Shown here: in pieces, positions 56,605 to 63,682 of the stretch
Position numbering within the stretch: the stretch's first letter is position 1
How the letters are laid out: the number at the start of each line of letters is the position of its first letter
Source of the DNA: UBA10649 sp963700745
Lineage (GTDB): Bacteria > Actinomycetota > Actinomycetes > S36-B12
Direction: 5' to 3'
NCBI GenBank assembly: GCA_963700745.1
Contig: CAVOYT010000001.1
Coordinates: forward strand, 310,001-374,000
Length of the DNA: 64,000 bases
Notes under the pieces: generated by a model
The model's database searches: none
Seen by the model: only the letters and a program-made list of their open reading frames with translations
What the model was told of the DNA's origin: nothing
Program-made: the position numbers and the translations under genes

Positions 56605-57836
56605 ATGAGTAAGAGGATGAGGACGATGCCCCGGATGAGCACCATGACCCGAGGCATCGTCCTCATCGCACTGGCCGTGCTCGCACTGTCGGCCTGCACC
56701 CCGCCACTGCCTCCTGACGTGCTGGCGGCGAAGGCGGAGAACCAGATCACCTGCCAGACGGGCAACACGGACGTCAGCGTCCCCGAGGACTTCGTGGGAG
56801 CCATGGACGCCGTCGGCTTCAGCCTGTCGGCGTCTGCCCCGAGCAGACGATCACCGAGGCGGTGGACCAGAGTGACGCGAAGCTTCGTCTCGTCGACCAC
56901 ACCCCGACCCAGGACGACGTCGGGGCGTTCGCCGCCGAGGCCTGCCCCACGAGTCCCGTGATCGTCGTGCCCGCCTTCGCCTACGCGGTCGCGCTGTCCT
57001 ACGACGTCATCGGGCTCGAGGGCATGGTCCTCACACCGCAGGCGATCGCCGGGATCCTCGACGGCTCGGTGACCTCGTGGGAGGACCCTCTCATCCAGGA
57101 CGTCAACGCCGACTACGACCTCACCGGGCTTCCTGACATCTCCGTGCTGTCCCTGGACCAGCGCTCGGGGGCGGTCGAGGCCATGACGGCCTGGCTGTCG
57201 TCGGAGGATCCGGCGGCGTGGCCCGGCGGAGTCGGCGGGACACTGAGTACCGGCACCACCTTCCCGACCCAGTTCGAGCTGCTGGACGAACTGCTGCTCA
57301 CCGAGGGCACCACCGCCGTTCTGCCGGCCTTCGCCGCGGTCAACAACGGGCTACCCGTCGCCTCCGTGCCCCTGCAGGACCTGGTCATCAGCCCGGACGA
57401 CACCCAGCTCCTCAAGGTGGGATCGGGAGCCACGACCATCACCGTGGACGAGTCCGGCAGCATCTACGCCACCCCGGCGATCGGCGGCGTGCCCGTGGAG
57501 GGCAATTTCGACATCGCCGCCTCGAAGATCGTCCTAGCGGAGGGCCAGCCGCTGATCGGCTGGCCGATCATCGGCTACGCGCACCTGCTCGTGTGCGACG
57601 ACCCCGGCGACCCGATGGCCCTGTCGACAGCGCAGTACATCCTGCGCCTGGCCGGGCAGGGCTCCCTGGAGACCTTCGGCGTGACCCCGCTTCCGGAGCC
57701 GATCCGGATCCAGACGTTCAAGCCGCTCAAGGTCACCGTCAACCTCGACGAGGCCGACTCGCGGAGCCCGGCTCCGGGCGATTCCCAGGCGCCGGCGCCC
57801 GAGGTGCCGGTCCCGGAATCTCCAGCGGAGTCATAG
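56605..57836 (+). CDS. Second PstS-like substrate-binding lipoprotein (one frameshift)
   Basis: About 410 residues after repair near 56840. The N-terminus is a Sec signal with lipobox LALSACTPP; the body has PVIVVPAFAYAVALSYDVIG, LTPQAIAGILDGSVTSWEDP and LSLDQRSGAVEAMTAWLS, PstS-like. A Pro/Ala/Glu-rich tail (APAPEVPVPESPAES) ends it. The start is uncertain: several ATGs lie within a 15-bp inverted repeat at 56616-56667. It probably binds phosphate or a phosphate ester and may be the membrane-tethered partner of the soluble PstS. Confidence 0.78.
56616..56667. repeat. Perfect 15-bp inverted repeat around the PstS-like gene start
   Basis: GATGAGGACGATGCC (56616-56630) pairs with GGCATCGTCCTCATC (56653-56667), with a 22-base loop. 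The stem covers two in-frame ATGs and the loop two more, so translation initiation of the second SBP could be hidden in the transcript. Confidence 0.8.
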
Positions 57837-57849
57837 CCGTTCGGACAGA

Positions 57850-57888
57850 CGAAAGCGCGCCGGCCCATAAGGCTCCGGCGCGCTTTCG
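57850..57888. terminator. Bidirectional rho-independent terminator
   Basis: CGAAAGCGCGCCGG and its complement CCGGCGCGCTTTCG flank an 11-base loop, a perfect 14-bp stem between convergent genes (PstS-like + and DsrE2 -). The A/T-rich outer base pairs give short U-rich ends in both directions. Confidence 0.85.
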
Positions 57889-57902
57889 CCCTCGTGGGGA
57901 GG

Positions 57903-58412
57903 TCAGATGAACAGGAGCTGCGCCCCGTCCGTCATCTCGATGAAGTCACTGGCGTTGATGATGGCATCGACGCCGTCGTAGAGATCCTCTTCCTTCAGGT
58001 GGTTCATGTCTGCGCTGAGGCGGCAGGCCCACAGGTGGCCGCCCGAGGCCTTGATGAGGTCGAGGAACTCCGGCACGGCCGGGATCTCCAGGTCGTCCAT
58101 CGACTTCTGCATCATGTGCGTCGCCATGGAGGTCATGCCCGGGAAGGGCGCGAGCGCCGCGGGGATATGGGCGGCGGTGTTGCCGACCGGGGAGAACTTC
58201 AGGTGCTCCATCCGGCCCTTGGTGATGATGTCGAAGCCCCAGAAGGTGAAGAACAGGTGGAGCTCGACGCCCTCGCCGAGTGCGGCGTTGCCCAGGATGA
58301 GGCCCGGGTAGGCCATGTCCAGGCTGCCCTTGGAGCAGATGATGGCCAGCTTGCGATCGGTCTCGACCTCGTCGTCGAACGCCGGGACGATCATGTCTTG
58401 TACTGCGCTCAT
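57903..58412 (-). CDS. dsrE2: DsrE/DsrF/DrsH-family sulfur carrier-like protein
   Basis: The intact 169-residue protein has ICSKGSLDMAYPGLILGNAA, ELHLFFTFWGFDIITKGRME and a conserved cysteine in GGHLWACRLSADMNHL. This is the DsrE2-like/peroxiredoxin-family branch found next to sulfide-oxidation genes, thought to bind sulfane sulfur on the cysteine. Third gene of the sqr-dsrC-dsrE2 operon, 18 bases after dsrC. Confidence 0.85.
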   Translation of the reverse strand: MSAVQDMIVPAFDDEVETDRKLAIICSKGSLDMAYPGLILGNAALGEGVELHLFFTFWGFDIITKGRMEHLKFSPVGNTAAHIPAALAPFPGMTSMATHMMQKSMDDLEIPAVPEFLDLIKASGGHLWACRLSADMNHLKEEDLYDGVDAIINASDFIEMTDGAQLLFI

Positions 58413-58430
58413 GTCATGGGCTCCTTGGTC

Positions 58431-58745
58431 TTAGACGCAGCCGTGGGGCTTGGGCAGCCCGGCGATGTATGCCATCTTCTTGGCCGGCTTCTTCGGGAAC
58501 AGCGTGAACAGCTGCTTCGTGTCTACGCCGCCGGCGGTCGAGACGCGCCGGATGGTCGGGGTCTCGCCCTGCGCCTTGAAGTCCTCGCGCAGGAAGCGGA
58601 TCACCTTCCAGTGATCGTCGGTCATCTCGATCCCGATGGCAGTGGCGAGGGCCTTGCCGGTGTCCTCGTCCCACTCGTCGTAGACGGTCATGAAGCCTTC
58701 GTCGTCGACCGCGACGTCGTGGCCGTTGATGGTCGTGGTTGGCAT
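58431..58745 (-). CDS. dsrC: DsrC/TusE-family sulfur relay protein
   Basis: The intact 104-residue protein has EDTGKALATAIGIEMTDDHW (compressed), KVIRFLREDFKAQGETPTIR and ends IAGLPKPHGCV. The penultimate Cys103 is the catalytic CysA of DsrC and the single Cys of TusE. The CysB position 11 residues earlier is Ala92, so it cannot form the DsrC trisulfide with sulfite reductase and is TusE-like in chemistry. It likely carries persulfide between SQR and DsrE2 or other acceptors. Confidence 0.88.
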   Translation of the reverse strand: MPTTTINGHDVAVDDEGFMTVYDEWDEDTGKALATAIGIEMTDDHWKVIRFLREDFKAQGETPTIRRVSTAGGVDTKQLFTLFPKKPAKKMAYIAGLPKPHGCV

Positions 58746-58766
58746 GTGCGTAACTCCCTTTGCTTT

Positions 58767-60011
58767 CTACTTGGCTGAGATGAGATCGGTGCGCTTGCCT
58801 GCGAGCGACATCAGGCTGGGGATCGGCAACGGGCGGCCTGGCATCAGCATGTTCCAGTACACCCAGCGGAAGCCCAGCTTGCCGATGTGGTTGAGACGAC
58901 CTTCCTTGAGCAGTCCCATCGGTCCGATGCCGCCGTACGGGAACTTGCCCGGAAGGGGCTCGGTGTCGTAGTTGAAGTCGATGAGCATGGCCTTGCCGCC
59001 ACCGGTCTCGATGAAGCAGTTGGCGTGCCCGTCGAACTTGTGGGTCATCTCGTTGCCGGCGAGAAGCTGCAGGAAGTTGTCGAGGAAGATGTCGACCTCG
59101 AAGTGCGCGACCGACCCGGCCTTCGAGGCGGGAATGTCGTTCGCGTCGCCGAGGGCGAAGATGTTGGCGTGCGACTTCGCCTGCTGGGTGAACTTGTCCA
59201 CCGGCACCAGGTTGAGGTCGTTGCCCAGTCCCGAGCGCGTGACGTAGTCCGCGCCCATGTTGAGCGGGATGGTGACGAGCAGATCGAACGGGACCTCTGT
59301 CTCGTCGTAGGCGACGAGCTTCCGGTTCTCCGCGTCGACGCTCTCGATCATGAAGTCCGAGACGACGCTGATGCCCTTCTCCTCGAGCGTGTTGCCGAAG
59401 GCCTCTGCGGCGATCGGCTTCGTGAAGGCGCCGTCGAGCGGGGTCACGTAGACGAGCTCGACCTTGTCGCGCATGCCCTTGTCCTTGAAGAAGGCGTCGG
59501 CGAGGAAGGCGAACTCCAGCGGGGCCACCGGGCACTTGATCGGCATCTCGGTGATGTGGATGGCGAGCCTGCCGCCCGGCCACGACTTGAGCTTCTCTGC
59601 GAGCGCCACCGAGCCCTTGTAGGAGTAGAACTCATGGACGCTGCCGCCCATGTCGTCGACCATGCCGGGGGTCTGGTCGGGGCGTGGCGTGACGCCGGTG
59701 GCGATGATGAGGTAGTCGTAGATGAGCCGCTGGCCGTCAGTGAGCAGGACGGCGTTCTCGTCCGCCTCGACCTTGTCGATCTCGCCGTACACGAGCGAGA
59801 CGCCCTTGTTCAGGTACTTGCGGCGGCTCTTGGTGACCTGGCCGGGCGTGTAGGTGCCGAACGGCATGAACAGGTAGCCCGGCTGGTAGCGGTGGTTGTC
59901 GTCCGCGTCGACGACGGTGACCGACCAGTCGCTGGCAGGCAGTGCCTTGCGCAGCTTGTTCGCCGTCATCGTGCCGGCCGTTCCCCCACCGAGGATCAGA
60001 ATGTTTTTCAT
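58767..60011 (-). CDS. sqr: Sulfide:quinone oxidoreductase-like flavoprotein
   Basis: The intact 414-residue FAD protein has GGGTAGTMTANKL at the N-terminus, IIATGVTPRPDQTPGM, the redox cysteine in MPIKCPVAPLEF (Cys160) and a second cysteine in GHANCFIETGGGKAMLIDF (Cys332). Only these two cysteines are present, fitting SQR types that use a Cys160/Cys356-like pair. Hydrophobic C-terminal helices (GPMGLLKEGRLNHIGKLGF...) suit membrane and quinone binding. It oxidises sulfide to sulfane sulfur and reduces the quinone pool. First gene of the operon; start 60011. Confidence 0.86.
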   Translation of the reverse strand: MKNILILGGGTAGTMTANKLRKALPASDWSVTVVDADDNHRYQPGYLFMPFGTYTPGQVTKSRRKYLNKGVSLVYGEIDKVEADENAVLLTDGQRLIYDYLIIATGVTPRPDQTPGMVDDMGGSVHEFYSYKGSVALAEKLKSWPGGRLAIHITEMPIKCPVAPLEFAFLADAFFKDKGMRDKVELVYVTPLDGAFTKPIAAEAFGNTLEEKGISVVSDFMIESVDAENRKLVAYDETEVPFDLLVTIPLNMGADYVTRSGLGNDLNLVPVDKFTQQAKSHANIFALGDANDIPASKAGSVAHFEVDIFLDNFLQLLAGNEMTHKFDGHANCFIETGGGKAMLIDFNYDTEPLPGKFPYGGIGPMGLLKEGRLNHIGKLGFRWVYWNMLMPGRPLPIPSLMSLAGKRTDLISAK

Positions 60012-60102
60012 ACCCCCCAAGGTATGCCCTCCACGGGACATTCACGGGGGCCGAAGTGCGCCAATCGGAAGGTACAAAGTCCCGATTTCGAGCGATCGGC
60101 CG

Positions 60103-60324
60103 TCAGGGCTTGCCGAGCATCTTCCGGATCGTCATGCGTGGGATCTCGGTGAGCCGGGACACCTTGTTCTCGGACATGAGCCCCGATGCAACGACGTCGG
60201 ACACAATCCCGGCCAGGGCATCGCGGGCGGCACGTTCGCTCTTCTTCGACGCCCGCCACTGCTTGGTGGCCTTGTCCAGGGCGGCGCTGGCCTCGTCGGC
60301 GTTTCGGAACCTGGACTTCGCCAT
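60103..60324 (-). CDS. Small HTH protein (second gene of cassette)
   Basis: The 73-residue protein has a basic helical N-terminus (SRFRNADEASAALDKATKQW; RASKKSERAARDAL) and a C-terminal HTH-like end MSENKVSRLTEIPRMTIRKM that resembles the Hin/AlpA recognition helix. It starts at ATG 60324 one base after the upstream TGA (TGACATGG), so it is coupled to the first gene. It probably binds the operator array upstream of the pair. Unnamed family common in actinobacterial genomes. Confidence 0.62.
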   Translation of the reverse strand: MAKSRFRNADEASAALDKATKQWRASKKSERAARDALAGIVSDVVASGLMSENKVSRLTEIPRMTIRKMLGKP

Positions 60325-60325
60325 G

Positions 60326-60547
60326 TCAGCGCGCGAGCTGGTCCATGAGCGGCGCGAGTTGTTCATGCAGTTCGCGGATCTCAAGGGCCTCGTCGATGTA
60401 GGGGGTGTCGAAGTGCTCGCCGCAGCGGCAGGTGAGCGTGAAGCGGCACAGGGCTTCTGAGTAGTCCGAGGTCACTCGGTGGGTGAGCGTGTCGCCGGAT
60501 GCCTGCGTCGCGGCTGTGGGACGGTCATGCCGGAATCGGAACATCAT
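60326..60547 (-). CDS. Small CxC-motif protein (first gene of cassette)
   Basis: The 73-residue protein has a short basic N-terminus, a cysteine in YSEALCRFTLTCRCGEHFDT giving a C-x5-C-x-C pattern suitable for a metal or disulfide, and an acidic helical end YIDEALEIRELHEQLAPLMD. No family is recognised with certainty. AAGGGG lies five bases before the ATGATG start. The 15-bp operator array lies 23-60 bp upstream and covers TAGACT, a likely -10. Confidence 0.6.
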   Translation of the reverse strand: MMFRFRHDRPTAATQASGDTLTHRVTSDYSEALCRFTLTCRCGEHFDTPYIDEALEIRELHEQLAPLMDQLAR

Positions 60548-60569
60548 GCCGACCCCTTTCGTCCAGTGC

Positions 60570-60606
60570 TAGACAGTCTACTCCTAGACAGTCTAGTAGT
60601 AGACAG
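60570..60606. promoter_or_regulatory. Three 15-bp-spaced TAGACAG operators (iteron-like array)
   Basis: TAGACAGTCTA (60570-60580), TAGACAGTCTA (60585-60595) and TAGACAG (60600-60606) follow at exactly 15-bp spacing. The first two are perfect palindromes around a central A. On the minus strand they contain TAGACT -10-like hexamers for the small-protein cassette, so binding there would repress it. Confidence 0.78.
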
Positions 60607-60636
60607 GGGCAGCTCCCTCGGCGTGGCCGAGCCGAC

Positions 60637-61143
60637 TCAGTGAGCGTGACCGCCCTCTTGGTGCACTCGTGCCCAGGACGCGCGGATCTCGTTCTCGGCT
60701 TCGGTCCGGCCCACCCAGGTGGCGCCCTCGACGCTCTTGCCGGGCTCGAGGTCCTTGTAGACCTCGAAGAAGTGCTGGATCTCCAGTCGATCGAACTCAG
60801 CGACGTGGTGGATGTCCCGCAGGTGCTCCAGGCGGGGGTCGCCGGCCGGTACGCACAGGACCTTGTCGTCGCCGCCGGCCTCGTCGGTCATGCGGAACAT
60901 GCCCACGGCGCGGCAGCGGATGAGCACTCCGGGGAAGGTCGGCTCGGCGGTCATGACGAGCGCGTCCAGCGGATCGCCGTCCATCCCGAGGGTGTCCTCG
61001 ATGAAGCCGTAGTCGTGCGGGTACCGCGTTGACGTGAAGAGCATGCGATCGAGCCGGATGCGGCCGGTCTCATGGTCCATCTCGTACTTGTTGCGGCTCC
61101 CGGCGGGGATCTCGATGGTCACGTCGAAGATGAGCGGCTCCAC
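60637..61143 (-). CDS. ppa: Inorganic pyrophosphatase, family I
   Basis: The intact 168-residue protein has the active-site residues in RNKYEMDHETGRIRLDRML, YPHDYGFIEDTLGMDGDPLD and VPAGDPRLEHLRDI (metal-binding aspartates). Hexameric cytosolic PPase hydrolyses pyrophosphate and drives biosynthesis. AAGGAGG lies before the GTG at 61143. Extra His residues at the C-terminus (HQEGGHAH) are a common actinobacterial feature. Confidence 0.96.
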   Translation of the reverse strand: MEPLIFDVTIEIPAGSRNKYEMDHETGRIRLDRMLFTSTRYPHDYGFIEDTLGMDGDPLDALVMTAEPTFPGVLIRCRAVGMFRMTDEAGGDDKVLCVPAGDPRLEHLRDIHHVAEFDRLEIQHFFEVYKDLEPGKSVEGATWVGRTEAENEIRASWARVHQEGGHAH

Positions 61144-61275
61144 AGGATCCTCCTTGTCGGCCGCGATTCGTGCGGCGTTCTTGTCGACCGCAGTGCCAGC
61201 GGCGTTGCCCGGAGCCTACGGTCCGGACTCCGTCGTGCCTTAGTCTTCCTTACATCTCGCGGTGAGGAGCAGATA

Positions 61276-62613
61276 GTGCAGGTGGCTGTCCGGACGCGCC
61301 TGCTCGCCTCCGTGACGGTCGTCCTCGTGCTGCTGGGCGCTGCCCCCGCCGCCACGGCACTCGATGCCATCCCGCCGGTCCCTGCTCCCGCCGTACTCGA
61401 TCCCGTTCCGGTGACTTCGGCCCAGCCGCCCGCGCCGACGCCAGAGGGGGTTCAGACCGAGGTGGGCCGGCTGGCCAGACGAGGGCTCTACACCGGATCG
61501 GTCATGATCGTCGACCCGGCCACCGGGACGGTCCTGCTTGACCAGGGGGCGGACCGGCCGAGCATCCCCGCGTCGACGACCAAGCTCGCGACCGCGACCG
61601 CTGCCTTGACCGTGCTGGGACCGCAGACCCGGCTGGCGACCGTCGCCTTCCGCAAGGGGAACACGGTGTACCTGGTGGGCGGCGGCGACCCGACCCTGGT
61701 TCGGCAGCGGGGAGGCAATCCGCTCGCAGGCGGCAGCGCGTCCCTGCGGGACCTGGCCAAGCCCGTTGCCGAGGGGTTCACCGCGCAGGCGCCCGTCACG
61801 CTGGTCTACGACGCCTCGGCCTTCCGGGGAGCGCGACTGGGCCCGGGGTGGCCGGCATCGTTCCCGGCCGCCGGGGTTGCCGCGCCGGTGACCGCGCTGG
61901 TCGTGGACGGCGGCCGGACCCAACCCGGCGCGAATTCACGAGTCGCCGATCCGGCGAAGCAGGCTGCCTCAGTCTTCGCCGGCTTCCTCCGGGGGCAGGG
62001 CCTGGACGTCATCTCGGTCGACGCCGGCACTGTCGACCCCACCGCCGACGAGATCGCGCGCGTCGAGTCCGCGCCCATCGCCGACATCGTCGAGCGGATG
62101 CTGACCGAGTCCGAGAACAACTACGCCGAGGCGCTGGCGCATCTGGTCGGAGGCACCCTTCTGGGCAAGCCGACGTTCGCGGGCGGCGCTGAGGCGACCA
62201 CCCAGGCCCTCGCGACGGCTGGGATCGACACCACCGGACTCGACCTGGCCGACGGCAGCGGCCTGTCTCGACGGAACGAGATCCCGGCGCGGGTCCTTGC
62301 CGAGGTGCTGACCGACGTGGCCCGCGGGACCAACCCCGTGCTGGCACCGATCGCCCCGGGTCTTGCCGTCGCCGGCCTCACCGGCACGCTCGCAGATCGC
62401 TTCGGCACCGAGGCCACCCGACCCGGACGCGGATTCGTGCACGCGAAGACCGGCACCCTCACGGGGGTGGTGGCCCTCGCGGGGATCGTGCAGGATGCCG
62501 ATGGAAGGGTCCTCGTCTTCGCGATGATCGCCAACAAGGTCACCTCGCTGGCGAAGGCGAGGGACACGATGGACGTCATCGCCAGTCGACTGGCGACCTG
62601 TGGGTGCACGTGA
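61276..62613 (+). CDS. dacB: D-alanyl-D-alanine carboxypeptidase/endopeptidase (PBP4, S13)
   Basis: The intact ~445-residue protein has a signal peptide (RTRLLASVTVVLVLLGAAP), SxxK in IPASTTKLA (Ser100), SxN in TESENNYAEAL and KTG in FVHAKTGTLTGV. It removes terminal D-Ala or cleaves cross-links in the cell wall. GAGGAG precedes the GTG at 61276; longer upstream reading lacks the signal peptide. It begins 132 bp from the divergent ppa. Confidence 0.92.
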   Translation: MQVAVRTRLLASVTVVLVLLGAAPAATALDAIPPVPAPAVLDPVPVTSAQPPAPTPEGVQTEVGRLARRGLYTGSVMIVDPATGTVLLDQGADRPSIPASTTKLATATAALTVLGPQTRLATVAFRKGNTVYLVGGGDPTLVRQRGGNPLAGGSASLRDLAKPVAEGFTAQAPVTLVYDASAFRGARLGPGWPASFPAAGVAAPVTALVVDGGRTQPGANSRVADPAKQAASVFAGFLRGQGLDVISVDAGTVDPTADEIARVESAPIADIVERMLTESENNYAEALAHLVGGTLLGKPTFAGGAEATTQALATAGIDTTGLDLADGSGLSRRNEIPARVLAEVLTDVARGTNPVLAPIAPGLAVAGLTGTLADRFGTEATRPGRGFVHAKTGTLTGVVALAGIVQDADGRVLVFAMIANKVTSLAKARDTMDVIASRLATCGCT

Positions 62614-62632
62614 TCGCTACTCGACGGATGGG

Positions 62633-63682
62633 ATGAGCGCCATGATGCCGACGCTGCTGCCGGTGAACCAGTTCGACCACTTCTATCGCGGCGGTGACCG
62701 AATCGGAGCGTTGCGACACGGTCCCGGTGGCCCCCAGCGCCCCGAGGAGTGGATCGGCTCGACGACGGCTCGGTTCGGGCAGGCACCCCAGGGCTTCAGC
62801 CAGCTGACGGACGGCCGCCTGCTCGTCGAGGCGGTCGAGGCCGACCCGACGGCGTGGCTCGGTCCCGACCACGTGGCGCGGTACGGCGTCGACACCGAGG
62901 TGCTGATCAAGCTGCTGGACCTCGACCAGCGGCTGCCCGTGCACCTTCACCCCAACCGCGCGTTCTCACGCACCCACCTCGGGCTCGCCCACGGGAAGAC
63001 CGAGGCCTGGTACGTGCTGGACGCCCCCGAGGGGGCGCAGGTCGGGGTTGGCTTCAAGGACGCCATGTCCGTCGAGCAGGTGGCGACGTGGGTGGCCGGC
63101 CGCGACAGCGAGGCGCTCATGTCGGCCCTGCGCACCCGCGTCGTGCGACCCGGTGACGCGATGCTGGTGCCGGCCGGGCTTCCGCACACGGTAGCGGCCG
63201 GCGTCTTCGTGCTGGAACTCCAGGAACCGACCGATCTCTCGATCCTGCTCGAGTGGCAGGGGTTCGCCGTCGACGGAATGAAGGACGGCCACCTCGACCT
63301 CGGCTTCGACACCGCCCTGCAGGCGGTGGACCTGGCGGCGGTGTCGGACTCCGACCTCGACCGGCTGGTCCTTCCTCGTGAGTCCATCGAGCGGGCGGGC
63401 CTGGTGTCGGCAATGCCGCCGCAGGCGGATGCCTATTTCCGCGCCCACCGCTTCGACTCCTCGGACGGGCCGGTGAGCGTGGATCCCGGATTCGCCATCG
63501 TGCTCGTGCTCGAGGGTGATGGGGTGCTGTCCAGCCCGGTCGGCTCCCTCGGGGTCACCCGTGGCGACGTCGTCCTCGTGCCCTATGCCTCCGGCGAGTA
63601 CACCCTGCACTCCGACGGACACCCCCTGGTTGGCGTGGTGTGCCGCCCGCCCGCTCCGGACGCACCGGCAGACGCCCGCTGA
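62633..63682 (+). CDS. manA: Mannose-6-phosphate isomerase class I-like
   Basis: The intact ~349-residue cupin enzyme has the zinc site VHLHPNRAFS and KTEAWYVLDAPEGAQVGVGF, and AMLVPAGLPHTVAAG with the last His ligand. A second cupin-like end (IVLVLEGDGVLSSP) follows. It interconverts fructose-6-P and mannose-6-P for GDP-mannose, glycan and glycolipid synthesis. The ATG at 62633 or MM at 62642. Its stop overlaps the next start (TGATG). Confidence 0.88.
   Translation: MSAMMPTLLPVNQFDHFYRGGDRIGALRHGPGGPQRPEEWIGSTTARFGQAPQGFSQLTDGRLLVEAVEADPTAWLGPDHVARYGVDTEVLIKLLDLDQRLPVHLHPNRAFSRTHLGLAHGKTEAWYVLDAPEGAQVGVGFKDAMSVEQVATWVAGRDSEALMSALRTRVVRPGDAMLVPAGLPHTVAAGVFVLELQEPTDLSILLEWQGFAVDGMKDGHLDLGFDTALQAVDLAAVSDSDLDRLVLPRESIERAGLVSAMPPQADAYFRAHRFDSSDGPVSVDPGFAIVLVLEGDGVLSSPVGSLGVTRGDVVLVPYASGEYTLHSDGHPLVGVVCRPPAPDAPADAR

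Noticed and set aside
2896..56840. Interpreting the many broken genes as a pseudogene-rich, decaying genome
   Set aside because: Breaks are single-base, motifs are intact on both sides, and core genes such as pstS and thiB are hit; sequencing indels explain this better.
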